Under the pieces are notes generated by a model. It was not told the origin of the DNA. It searched no databases and saw only the letters and a list, made by a program, of their open reading frames with translations. This document shows, one piece after another, positions 54,001 to 64,000 of a stretch of 64,000 bases of DNA (positions are counted from its first letter, which is position 1; each line of letters starts with the position of its first letter). Position numbers and translations under genes: made by a program. The stretch is from Corbicula japonica. Taxonomy: Eukaryota > Mollusca > Bivalvia > Venerida > Cyrenidae. The DNA is taken from NCBI GenBank assembly GCA_038501625.1, contig JAZAYU010000003.1:3475001-3539000 (forward strand), in the 5' to 3' direction.

Positions 54001-55029
54001 GGCCCCACGTTCGCCTAATATGCAGACAAGTTTCAGTATCAGGTCTCGATATACTAGTCTACTATTACGTAGCTGGGAAACAAATTGAATGGTTGCATAC
54101 AGTCATCGTGCGATAGACGAATAAAAATGCAAGTGCGCGAAGGAATATGCCATGGCCTGGATCAGAACTCTTTGCAGACAAAAGTATAAGCTATACTGGG
54201 TCGAACAAATTTCTGTAGTATCTTGTCGAGCTTTTTTGTGGCTTGTGTCTATTGAGCCTCGGGTATGTTCAGATAATTAATGAGTCCAGCAACCAATAGC
54301 ATGCGACATTTTGATACCCTGTCCTGTTTTCGCCTGGTCACGTTGTAAGCAAATAGTTGGAAGGATTAAACCATGTGCCGTCACGTGCTTAACTCTTTTG
54401 AGACGCAATTCCAAAATAAATCACAGACCCACGATTGAGCTGATGATTGGTGGCTGGCAATTTGTTGAGAGGTTTCCAAATTAAAGCGAAACATTAAAGT
54501 GAAAATGGAAATAACGATACGAATAATTAACATTAACACTTATAGTGAATTAATTACTTATATTAGAATTGTAAAATTAGATTGTGTTGTTATTCCGAAA
54601 TGAAATTCTTAATTTGTTTAAAGTTAAAGGTATTCGCAATAAACTTTGTGGGAATTATAGGACTAAGATTGTGACGCTGAAAATGTATTAGAAATAAGCG
54701 AAACAGAAAACAATGGGAGAGTTTTGAGACTTATTGGCATTAATGTAATGTATATATCATGATGAACAATTATCTGCATTTATGCATATGCATTACTACT
54801 TTAAGTGTTTGCATTTTTATTTGCATATATTTTGCAACTTTGAGCAGAAAATAGCATTTTTTAATTCTTACAAAATCATGGGATGTCATCCGTCGTTTGG
54901 ATATTATATGAATGTTTAAACTTTGAACTTTTGACTCTTCCTGCTTTGGTTGTGACATGTCCATATTAATTGCATTATTTAGGGTTTTAATTTCAATGAA
55001 ATTTACTTATTATTTTATTTATCTATGCT
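51054..55029. other. Intergenic stretch with one unproven frame
   Basis: Mostly AT-rich DNA. 53880-54130 is slightly more GC-balanced but has no recognisable coding content. The upstream first exon or exons of the minus-strand GPCR-2 gene could lie here but could not be identified. One open frame is listed separately at 52199. Confidence 0.4.
52199..52627 (+). CDS. Unproven 142-residue open frame
   Basis: The ATG has a favourable context (CGAAAATGGC). The first 105 residues have mixed, protein-like composition, for example HNSAPKIYEMLLSYSEQLKH and KLLGYVEFTDISIQ. After that comes a possible donor (CCAGGTGTTA at 52511-52520), followed by a hydrophobic, phenylalanine-rich tail that could be intron read-through. 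No domain was recognised and no partner exon was found. It could be the first exon of an unknown gene or a chance frame. Confidence 0.15.
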   Translation: MAGVIHTRPINDTSYSEKTVVPVVMNIYNLSFLNPFYYLCFKLFDKIVNYMLLTFMNMETFQTKHNLQHNSAPKIYEMLLSYSEQLKHSSTKLLGYVEFTDISIQVLHLDFFPVPFIFIIALCKYENMGGKSIILGANEFIT

Positions 55030-55445
55030 GTGAAGTGAACGTGTTTTCTTGGCTTTGGCTTTTCAATGCTATTAGCTTCTTATGTTTTATATGTTTGTGT
55101 GCTTTTGCATGCAACAGCTGATAAGTTAAGCTGATGGATGGGTTGGAGTTATTTCACTAAGACACCTTGTGCTTGTTTTGTGAAATGAGAATCTGTTGGG
55201 GCAAGTGTGAGGTTGGTGCACCCTAGGACCTGGTTTAAACCGCCAGTGGCAATTTATTTTGCCACTGACCGTTTCAAGGCGGTATCCCCAAAGGTTCTCT
55301 TTTTCGTTAATTGTTTGTGGCGTTATTTGAATTGACAAACTTGTAACAAACATGCTCTCTCTCTCTTCCTCTCTTCTTTTCCGCTGCGTGGGGATGCTGT
55401 GTTTTGTGAGTGCGGCGATTCCTGATATGCATATTTCACTTTTTT
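55030..55445 (-). mobile_element. Interspersed repeat family B, copy 6
   Basis: Reverse orientation: TTGGCTTTTCAATGCTATTA, GTGTGCTTTTGCATGCAACA, GATGGATGGGTTGGAGTTAT, GTGAGGTTGGTGCACCCTAG, GACCTGGTTTAAACCGCCAG, TTTCAAGGCGGTATCCCC and GCTGCGTGGGGATGCTGTGT. It faces the forward copy at 56330. Confidence 0.72.
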
Positions 55446-56329
55446 CTCCAAGATTTAAAGTTGAAATATTAAGTACAAAAACGGTAATGAATTACAAAAC
55501 AAGAAAAGAAAAATGCATAACATGATTACATTATTAAGGTGTTGTGCAAATACAAATTAATGATTTTACATGCAATTTTCATAATAAAATAACAATACTT
55601 TACCGACTAACAAAAAAGTAACATATCGTACTGTCAAATTGCCGAAGGCGTTGTAAGTTGGCGCGTGTCGTTTAATTATAACACGTGTTTACACGGTTGC
55701 TGCAACACGCCTTGTCGCATGCCGTGAACAGAGCGAGAAAATGAATTTTTTGCAATATATTTGTTATGGATAGAAATAAATTGTTTATATCAATAAGCGA
55801 ATGCTGTTCGTTTTTTATCTAATTTACTTTCGTGGCAACTATAGCACTGTTTTCGTTTTATGAGTATATCCGTCAATCTTTATTTCATCACGGTTTCCCT
55901 CTTCCCTGCGAGAGACATTACGCGTCATGCCTTATCTTTAGTTACCACTTTAAACACTAACACTAAAGTACGTCTAATGCGTATGATTTAACGATTTTTT
56001 TGTTCACCTTCCTGAAGATGTTTGTCTATTCGTGCCGTATTATACACTCGCGTTTGTAGATTAAATTTACTTCATACCTGTAAAATATTTTAAGGTATTG
56101 CTCCGTTCGTCATTACTATGTCTTAGAGAAAAATGATAAAAATCTCTCAAACGGCACAATGCAGTTACATCAAAACTTTGCACAGTTTGGTTTTCATACA
56201 CTAAGAAAGTTAGAACAGTTAAGAAAATAGTTAGGAAAAAAACCCTAATCTTTGAAACTTTCGGTTTTCGTAAAGATGGACCAGGCGAGCTCATGGCCGA
56301 AATTTCAGGGCTCTAAACGTGAAATAAGC

Positions 56330-56780
56330 ATATTTAGAATGGTCACATCCAGCAGACACAGCCCCCTCACACAGCCAACAATAGAGAGGAGAATAGAGCA
56401 TGGTTATGCAATGACCGGTTTCAAAATAGACGCCACAAACAATTAACTAACGTGAGAACACGACGGATTATCGCATTGGAACGGTCTGTTGCAAAACAAT
56501 TTGCCACTGGGGGTTTAAACCAGGTTCTAGGGTGCATAAACCGCACACTTGCCCCAACTGGTTCTCATATTAACAAACAAGTACAAGTTGTCTTCGTGAA
56601 ATAACTTCAACCCACCTATCAGCTCGACAATCTTGCTTGAAACAGCACACAAACATATAACACATAAGAAGCTAGCATTGGAAAGCAAAAGGGTGGGTAC
56701 TCAATTATCTAAATAAGCAAGATGACGGGGATAAAGGAAACAAATAGAGCTTCTAGGTTCGTTTACAAGATCCAAATGAA
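56330..56780 (+). mobile_element. Interspersed repeat family B, copy 7
   Basis: Forward orientation: ACAGCCCCCTCACACAGCCA, AAAATAGACGCCACAAACAA, TTGCCACTGGGGGTTTAAAC, CAGGTTCTAGGGTGCATAAA and AACAAGTACAAGTTGTCTTC. It forms an inverted pair with 55030-55445 across about 0.9 kb. This is the second such head-to-head or tail-to-tail pair in the window. Confidence 0.7.
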
Positions 56781-57119
56781 ATTTATATGTTATTTGTTTG
56801 TGTTGTGTAATGAACTTTGTAAGAGACACTGGTGATGTAAGACAGCAATAAATCAGATACCATATTACTGATTTCGATTTCAGTTAGATTTTGTCTTGCA
56901 GCAAGGGACTAATATTTTTGTTGAGAAGTAGCGGCAAAGTTTAATTGACGCTGTTCATAGTTAATCGCGCCTTCAGGTTGCCTTTAATATTTTAACCCAG
57001 AACCAATGAAGTGTTGTAAATAATACGCTTATTCAATTTTTATGCAGAGGGAAATTCAAATATATATATTTTTGTTTCGTGGTTATTTTTACCATCTGGC
57101 CGGTTGACGAAAACGTTAA

Positions 57120-57807
57120 GGGCTTACCACACTCCTCCCAAATACGTTCATCGATAAAAAAAATTTATCTAAATCTCAAGAACGGCAAAATGCCATCAAA
57201 TGAAACTTTGCTCAAATGTATGTTATTAATGTATCTTTATTTTGCATAGAGTAAGACACGTTAGAAAAGTGAAGAAAAAAGCTAGACCTAAAAATTCCTT
57301 AAAATTCTATTTACATAAATTCACAAAAAAACTTAGCGATACAAAACACAATTTTAAATTCCCACGTGAGTGCAACGATGCTGACAAGAAAATATTGTGT
57401 ACTTTGTAAACAACTTTCAACTACTAAAAGATAAATCAGCGATTGTCATCCGTTTACGCGACCAGGAAGCGCCCAGGAAATTGAAGGTCAAACACACTTT
57501 TACTAATATCTCGTAAAGATTACACATGTAAGTCACGAGGACACAATAAATTGTTGTCAGTATCATATTTCTCATGTGGGCATTTAAAATTGTTTTGTGT
57601 TGTTTAGTTTTTGTGAAGTTATGTAAATAGAAGTTGAGAGAATTTTTAGATCTCGCTATTTTTAACGTTTCTTACCATTTGCAAAATAAAGATACATTAA
57701 TAACATACATTTGATCAAAGTTTCAGTTAACGGCATTTTTCCGTTATTGAGATTTTGATAATTTTCTTTTTATCGATGAACGTGATTGGGAGGAGTGTGG
57801 TAAGCCC
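57120..57807. mobile_element. 688 bp foldback element at a TTAA site
   Basis: TTAA (57116-57119 and 57808-57811) borders GGGCTTACCACACTCCTCCC and GGGAGGAGTGTGGTAAGCCC. The inverted arms extend about 250-280 bases each, including ATGTATGTTATTAATGTATC against GATACATTAATAACATACAT. The flanks also read CGTTAA...TTAACG, so the inverted repeat may include the TTAA itself. Unrelated in sequence to the CCCTTTCCTCC MITE. No coding frame. Confidence 0.85.
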
Positions 57808-58807
57808 TTAACGAAAAAAAATTGCCAACTGTTTTAAATGCTGTTTTGGAGAAGCTAAACGCAAATAAAAGCTTTTTCAAATGAATAACACATGTTAAAA
57901 CTTGTCTGTTTTAGCATCTCCATATTGACTAGGTCATTTTAGTTCTAAAAATTTGATTCCGTGGCAAAGCACTTAACACGAGAAGGACCCTTGCTCAGCT
58001 CTCCTCTGGAGATATCTCAGTGTAGCTGCCCAAGCTGGCTTTTGGCCTAGTTTTTTTTTACCCCAAAAAGTGTTTTAAATTATACGAGTTTTCAATTATG
58101 CAATGGGAAAACGAAATAAGCTATTTTTTCAGAGGCATCTAGCAGGATGATACACTTAGTTTGAAGAGACGTAGATCCAGAGAGGTATTCAGATGGAATG
58201 TAAAATATGTCCGAAATGACAATTACTGTGCACACTACCGTATAGATTTTTAATATTCCGTTTAGTCGCAAGAGGTTAAATGAGGCATACTTGAGCACTG
58301 GTCGTTTGCTGAAATCAGTCAATAAAGACAAGACACTAACCAGTGTTATTTACTCTGCAATTAACGGCAAAGACTTAGAAAGAAACATCTGCCAGCTGAA
58401 ACAATTCAAATATGTGTGGATTGATGTTGATGGCAATTTATGCCCGCTCCTTAAACGGTATGTTTAACATTTGCCTAAATGTGGCAACTATTTTTATCGT
58501 CGAGTCATTAAAGCATGCAACTCAATTGGTCTAAGAAAGCAATATATCATATCATATTAATTCTGTTCGATTCTTAATGGACAGATAGTAAAATATAACT
58601 CGTTATGAATTTGTTAATGCTTACCTGTTAACTAAATATTTTCATAATGACGTTTTCTTTTTCTACTGAGTGAATGCTGCCGTGTTTACCACGGAAAAGA
58701 CACAGAATATTCTGTCAGCCATGCGGTGCCGAGGTGATGGTGCTTGTGCTAAGGTGTTGGTGCTAAGGTGATGATCGTATAACTACAGAGACCATTTATA
58801 AGAGTTG

Positions 58808-58877
58808 GGCTGAAGGTTATAAAACTGAGATTGGAAACCAGTCTCAAATCTCAAGCATCTGATTGGCTGAAATGGCG
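58808..58877. repeat. CCAAT-hairpin, left half only
   Basis: CTGAAGGTTATAAAACTGAG through AGCATCTGATTGGCTGAAAT and GGCGA, then a sharp break to unrelated GGTGTGCCACTACAG. It ends exactly at the palindrome centre, as expected if the other arm was lost by cutting at the hairpin tip. Confidence 0.8.
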
Positions 58878-58899
58878 ATGGTGTGCCACTACAGAGACT

Positions 58900-59430
58900 T
58901 TAGTAAAGCATCATATTAAACAGTGAAATCAAGGCCGGAGAATAAAAACAATCATCAAATAATATATGACCTTATGAGCATAATAAAATTTACACAATTT
59001 ATTACAATTTTAAAAAATATTTATTCAACAGCAGTTCATTCAAAACAATTCTTATATATAAATTAAACAAGAACAAACACATGTGTACAATAAGCAGAAT
59101 TCTTAAAAACAATAATAAATAAATTTGGATATATATTTTTCAAACAAAACATAAGCTGAAACTATTCTACTAAGACAAAAATACTGATGACTTATTAATT
59201 TAAAAATCTGTTGCTTGCATCCCACTACTTTGAATGTGTTATAACTGAACTTCACAGGCTCTCTATTTCAAGTCTATTTGACACTGTGTATTTAGAAAGT
59301 TATTGACTGAATAGAGAACGATATAGACCCCGGTCAGTCTAGATATAGACCCTGATCAGTCTACACGGATAACAAGTGAACACTTTTGTGATCTTAAAAA
59401 CAACTTGGGCCTTATGTTAGAACCAGCTTA
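58900..59430 (-). other. Possible 3' UTR end of a minus-strand gene beyond the window
   Basis: Read on the minus strand, GAATAAATATTTTTTAAAAT near 59015-59035 offers a polyadenylation signal, and the DNA from 59.0 kb rightwards is AT-rich non-coding sequence. No coding exon was found up to 64 kb, so this is a weak inference. Confidence 0.15.
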
Positions 59431-59431
59431 A

Positions 59432-59525
59432 CCCACTGCTCCATGAGATATGGCTTATACCCCAGGGACAGCCAGTGAAGATTCAGATCAGCACATCAAT
59501 GTAGTCTGATTACAATCTACAATTG
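59432..59525. mobile_element. TTAA-family MITE fragment
   Basis: After TTAA at 59428-59431: CCCACTGCTCCATGAGATAT, AGTGAAGATTCAGATCAGCA. Right half absent. Confidence 0.6.
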
Positions 59526-59548
59526 TGGCAGAAAATTTTTCAAGTTAA

Positions 59549-59688
59549 CCCTTTCCTCCATAGATACAACTTTATTGCATGGGCGAACAGTTTAGATCCA
59601 GATCAGCTGGCACATCCATGCCTGATCAGACGGCACGGATCTACACTGGTCGCACATGCGTAAAAATGCGTATATATGGAGGAAAGGG
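59549..59688. mobile_element. TTAA MITE, internal-deletion form (140 bp)
   Basis: TTAA at 59545-59548 and 59689-59692. Both ends are intact (CCCTTTCCTCCATAGATAC and ATATATGGAGGAAAGGG). The middle is missing: CATCCATGCCTGATCAGACG joins the first hairpin to the second. This looks like a deletion by pairing of the two hairpin arms. Confidence 0.88.
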
Positions 59689-60057
59689 TTAATGGATCTA
59701 AATACTGTCAGATGATAAAACAAGATATATTAAAAGTCCAATGACAAATAAGTAAACCTTGTTAGAATCTGTTGAGATTCAGCTTGTAAAGCAATTAACC
59801 CTAATGCCTTCATGTCTGTTTGACTTCTTATTATAATCAAACTGGTATTCTAGCATTTGCTCCAGCCTGTACAATTACTGTTGCCCTTTTAGAATACACT
59901 AAATAGAAGGCAAAATCATCAATTTCCTGCGGAAAATGTTCAAATTGTCTGCCTTAGCCTGAAAATTAGACCTGAGCATGATGCAGTGATGCTCTGCCTC
60001 TGGATCTAATTTGTAAAACAAAGCATATAGGTGTACACCTTCTGGGCCCAAAACATG

Positions 60058-60300
60058 GCCTATAATTATAACACTAAATCTGGAGACCAGTTTAAAATTT
60101 CAAGCATCTGATTGGCTGAAATGGTGACTGGTCGCCATTTCAGCCAATCAAGTGCTTGAGATTTGAGACTGGTCTACAATCTTAGTTTTAAAAATCTTCA
60201 GCCCATGAAACTAAGAATGGACACCAGTCTCAAGAATCTGATTGGATGAAATGTAAACTTGATTTGAGACTGGTCTCCAGTTTAAGTTTTATGATCTATG
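60058..60300. repeat. CCAAT-hairpin copy with a second partial copy
   Basis: CCTATAATTATAACACTAAA to AAAATCTTCAGCCC is a full but diverged palindrome (ATCTGATTGGCTGAAATG / CATTTCAGCCAATCAAGTGC). A shorter one follows directly from 60206 (AATCTGATTGGATGAAATGT ... GAGACTGGTCTCCAGTTT) ending TTTTATGATCTATG. Confidence 0.8.
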
Positions 60301-60718
60301 ATGTTTCGGGCGCCATACATACAACCCTTGCTTGGTATAAAAAAATATTTGATAATGTATTTGATATTCCTCCACTGAACAAGGAAGTTTTCATGAAAAT
60401 AATAACAACAACAACCGTAACAACACTAAGCATAACAATACATCTGCCACACAAATTATTGTAAGAAAATAACACAACCTATTATTACTGATATGTCTAC
60501 ATAATTCTATGACAATATGTTCAGTTATGTAACATGGACGGACTTTTAATATGAAATAAATATTTATGACAAATATATCTATAATTATGATGGTGTTTTT
60601 TTTTACAAATGCATAGATACAATGAAAAATACTTGAAAGCCTTTCATAAGGCTTGACTAAAAAATAAATAATAATAAAATCTATCTATTATGATATTAAG
60701 AAAAGTTTTTTATAATAA

Positions 60719-60919
60719 CGTTTTCCTTCATATATACACCTATATGTTGAGCCATCTGATCAGGATCTGCTATGATCACTGTTTTATTTATTACTGTTGG
60801 TTATTTGTGACCAAAATGCAAACAGTGCAAATCCTGATCAGACGGCACAAATGTGCCAGCTTATCTTGATTGTACTGTTCGCACATGCGATAAAATGTGT
60901 ATACATGAAGAAACGGCGG
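60719..60919. mobile_element. TTAA-family MITE, diverged
   Basis: CGTTTTCCTTCATATATACA to ATACATGAAGAAACGG. The first hairpin is largely deleted (GAGCCATCTGATCAGGATC). TTAA flanks lost. Confidence 0.65.
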
Positions 60920-61443
60920 AATAATACCTTACAGGTATAGATTATTTCTGTAACAGATCACAACTAGAACTCAAAATGGGATATCTGGATAACACCAACA
61001 GTTGAAAACAGAGAATTGAAAACATAAACTGGAAATGAAAAGAAGGTTAAGTAAAATGATTGTAATCCACAAGTACATGTATACAAGCATCAATTTCATC
61101 AATAGAAGAAAATTGCAATTCAAACTGACAAAGTATCTATATAGTAGAATATATGAACCCAAAAATTCCGATTGGAATGGCCCCAACCTGGAATTTAACA
61201 TTTCAGTTTGGATATCACATCATCACGAGTATATTCATATTAAGGGTTTGGAAAACTAAGTAGAAAAAAAAACACTAGGTTATCTGAACTTACTCAAGCT
61301 TAGAAAAGTGAAAAGTAAACACAAATTAAAATGAAAATAAAATACAAATGGACCATAACTAATGAAAAACATTTGCACAACAATAGTTTTTTCAAAAGAA
61401 TGATAACTTTTCTCATCACCTCAGCCATCATGATACATTTTAA

Positions 61444-61647
61444 CCTTTTTATCCACAGAAACACCTTTGGCGAACAGTGTAGATCCAGATCAGGATCTGC
61501 ACTGTTCACTTTAGGATTCGTTAGGCTATTTCTGACCAAAAATGCAACCAATGCAGATCCTGATCAGAAGGCACAGATGTGCCAGCTGATCTGGATCCTC
61601 TACACTGGTCGCACATGCATAAAAATGCATATATATGGAGGAAAGGG
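61444..61647. mobile_element. TTAA MITE, first hairpin shortened
   Basis: TTAA at 61440-61443 and 61648-61651. CCTTTTTATCCACAGAAACA to ATATATGGAGGAAAGGG. In the left half, GTAGATCCAGATCAGGATCT shows loss of the hairpin apex between the two GATC words; the right hairpin is intact. Confidence 0.85.
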
Positions 61648-61781
61648 TTAAATATAGGATGATTGTTAATTACTGTTGTTCAACTATAATTCTGATTTGC
61701 ATCCCTCATCCACAAAAACATGTTATATCTCAGTGATATAAAACCACTCCACTAGACAAATCATTGATATATCGACCACAC

Positions 61782-62014
61782 CACGGGAAAAGGTACCTTC
61801 GGTCATATTTTATGACATTTTAGTGGTTACTATATTTAAAACAAACTTACAATAATACATTATTTTCTCATAACTAAAAAAAGATTTTGTTACACATTTT
61901 GTCAATAAAATGGTATTTTTACCATGAAATGCATAATAATAAATGTTGTCTGCTCAATTTTATAACGTCATTTCAAGGACTGATGTAAACTGTCCGAAGG
62001 TACCCTTTCCTGTG
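61782..62014. repeat. Inverted repeat with GGTACCTTCGG arms
   Basis: CACGGGAAAAGGTACCTTCG (61783) is opposed by CGAAGGTACCCTTTCCTGTG (ending 62014). About 190 bases lie between them. Possibly the ends of a small foldback element. No target duplication found. Confidence 0.55.
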
Positions 62015-62096
62015 ACGCGCCCCATACATGAGAGGCAATTGAAAGGATAGTATTTAAATATGTTTGGAACTTTCCCTATTTATACTTGTCATTTAA

Positions 62097-62318
62097 CCCT
62101 TTACTCCACAGAAAACAACTTGCATCCCATGTGGGACCAATCTAGATTCAGATAAAAATGAACATCCATGTAATCTGGTCAAGATTGACACTTTATGCTT
62201 TTACACTCATTAAATTATTTCTAACGGCATTGCAGATCCAGATCAGACAGCAAAGATATGCAGGATAATCTGGATCTACAGTTGTTGCTTATGTGATATG
62301 TGCTGTACCCACGGAGAT
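62097..62318. mobile_element. TTAA-family MITE, diverged
   Basis: TTAA at 62093-62096 then CCCTTTACTCCACAGAAAAC. Includes CAATCTAGATTCAGATAAAA and AATCTGGATCTACAGTTG. The right end ACCCACGGAGATAATGG is eroded. Confidence 0.65.
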
Positions 62319-62582
62319 AATGGCTTGTCAGAAAAAGCTAAACCAGGGCATTGTGATTCAGCCTTGGTATCTAAATACCTCTCAGTTCTAACTTTATTAA
62401 GTTTATGGACAGACCACCAGTACCATTTTGCTGGAGTTAACTCTGTCTTAATACACTGACTGCATAAAACATGTTTCTTGACAATTATCTGTCAATTTCA
62501 ATAATGGCATTTAGTACTGTAATTTAATTGTGATGAATTTAGACCAAATTTACCATCCTTTTATACAGTGAAATGTTATTAA

Positions 62583-62816
62583 CTCTTTCCTTGATATATA
62601 CACATTTTTACGCATGTGCGACCAGTGTAGATCCAGATCAGCCGGCACATCTGTGCCTTCTGATCAGGATCTGCACTGGTCGCATTTTGGTCAGAAATAA
62701 CCTAATGAAACAAAAAGCGAACAGTTTAGATCCTGATCAGACGGCACGGATGTGCCGGCTGATCTGGATCTAAACTGTTCGCCCTAGCAATAAAGGTGTA
62801 TCTATGGAGGAAAGGG
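62583..62816. mobile_element. TTAA MITE, intact 234 bp, inverted orientation
   Basis: TTAA at 62579-62582 and 62817-62820. CTCTTTCCTTGATATATACA to TATGGAGGAAAGGG. It has the same length as the copy at 26367-26600 but with the two different hairpins in the opposite order, so the element is not itself symmetric. The paired cores GGCACATCTGTGCC and GGCACGGATGTGCC are both present. Confidence 0.9.
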
Positions 62817-63591
62817 TTAAAGTGAAATGTGACAAAAAGTAATTAAGATGCATGGAAATTTCCATTTGACAAAACCACTAGTTAAGACAGACATTAACTA
62901 GTACAACCACTTTAGAGTAAAATTCTCCACAAACACTTTCAAAAACTGTTTCTGTTTGTCATTTTTTCAGCACAACAAATAATTGTAATTTCTCATTGTC
63001 AGCTGTGGACAGTAAAATAATACAACAACACAAACTGCAAACTCATGCAATGTACCATGATGAATAATAAAATGCTCCTAGACAGGTGCTCTACAGGGTC
63101 CATACTTCCTAATACATTTGTTAATAGCAAAAGAATGCATATGGAATGTTTTCTACTTTGAAGATAAACATGATTTCAATAATGAACTTCCCTAAAACCA
63201 TGTAATCTATTCATAGTAGCAGCACACTGACCAAACTGATTAAAATGAAATCACAAACTTGTTTACACATTTCAGTATTTTTAACTCACCCCAAGAGACT
63301 ATGAAATTATGTACAATTAATTGCTCCATTGCCCTTTCACCTAATTAGTTCCAAACTTCATTACAGATAACTGTTACTGAAAGAAACCTACAGGAAACAC
63401 AACATCAGATCATTTTATCACAAAATAGTTACCTAATCCAAAGTTAATCGTCAGTTGATAGTGAAACCTTACAATGAAGCCAGCTAAATAGCGATTGAAA
63501 ATACTGCTAAATACTTCTAATGGCTACATACTACTAATTCATTACATTTTTAGGTTTAACATTTTTTAAGGAAGGCTGCTGTTCTTCATAA

Positions 63592-63909
63592 CCCTTTACT
63601 CCATGATGGATATGGCTTTTATCTCTTGTGAGACTAGTATAGATCCTGATCAACTGGCACATTTATGCATTCTGATCAATATCTACAGGAAAAAGTGTAA
63701 ATCCTGATCAGACTGCACAGATCAGTGCCCAAGGTTATAAAACTGAGCATGGAAACCAGTCTCAAATCTCAAGCATCTAATTTCATTTCATTTCAGCCAA
63801 TCAGATGCTTGAGATTTGAGACTGGTTTCTAATCTCAGCTTTATAACCTTCAGGCCTGGATAAACCCTGTCTCCTAACTGGATATAAGCCATATCCATAA
63901 AGTAAAGGG
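63592..63909. mobile_element. TTAA-family MITE with a CCAAT-hairpin inserted
   Basis: CCCTTTACTCCATGATGGAT, CTAGTATAGATCCTGATCAA, then GACTGCACAGATCAG at the junction. It resumes after 63855 with AACTGGATATAAGCCATATC and ends AAAGTAAAGGG. Confidence 0.72.
63727..63855. repeat. CCAAT-hairpin palindrome nested in a MITE
   Basis: CCCAAGGTTATAAAACTGAG to CTCAGCTTTATAACCTTCAG. The right arm TTTCAGCCAATCAGATGCTT is intact. The left arm breaks off after CAAGCATCTAATTTC, so only one CCAAT box remains. Its position inside another repeat shows that the family has been mobile. Confidence 0.85.
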
Positions 63910-63943
63910 CTATTTACCATGATAAAATGTCACATTTTGTTAA

Positions 63944-64000
63944 CCCTTTCCTCCATAGATACACCTTCATTGCATGGGTGAACAGTTAAGATCCAGATCA
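63944..64000. mobile_element. TTAA MITE, cut by the window end
   Basis: TTAA at 63940-63943 followed by CCCTTTCCTCCATAGATACA and GTTAAGATCCAGATCA at the last base. The rest lies outside. Confidence 0.85.

Overview
This is a window of nuclear DNA from an animal: AT-rich, with split genes, GT-AG introns and about half its length in repeats. A gene with a macro domain plus a CRAL-TRIO domain, two class A peptide GPCRs of the sex-peptide/myoinhibitory-peptide receptor type, and the very large load of short TTAA-flanked and palindromic elements suggest a lophotrochozoan, most likely a bivalve mollusc. The species assignment is inference.

Layout. 1-5.5 kb: intergenic, with palindromic repeats, an (AG)n tract and a 26-27 bp satellite. 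5.58-25.02 kb, plus strand: a complete 13-exon GDAP2 orthologue. Every exon joins in phase, giving 534 codons plus stop. Its introns hold five separate minisatellites, a hAT-type MITE with a perfect 8 bp target duplication, many TTAA MITEs, and several elements nested in other elements. The most striking intron is intron 9: an array of about 52 bp units, each carrying a copy of the exon-10 splice acceptor and the first bases of exon 10. 25.0-42 kb: intergenic, dense in TTAA MITEs up to 32 kb and rather empty from 33.5 to 39.4 kb. 41.9-51.1 kb: a tandem segmental duplication carrying two minus-strand, single-coding-exon GPCR genes, with a 1.47 kb foldback element inserted in one copy and its empty site visible in the other. 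51-58 kb: no convincing gene. 58-64 kb: more MITEs, possibly overlapping the 3' end of a minus-strand gene that lies beyond the window.

The three genes do not form a pathway. GDAP2 is an intracellular macro/CRAL-TRIO protein. The GPCRs are plasma-membrane neuropeptide-type receptors. The most unusual content is structural: decoy splice acceptors in tandem array, a double-hairpin TTAA element family, a palindrome family that carries paired CCAAT boxes, and a gene-conversion-like pattern between the GPCR twins. I found no operon, CRISPR array, tRNA or rRNA, and no transposase or reverse transcriptase reading frame.
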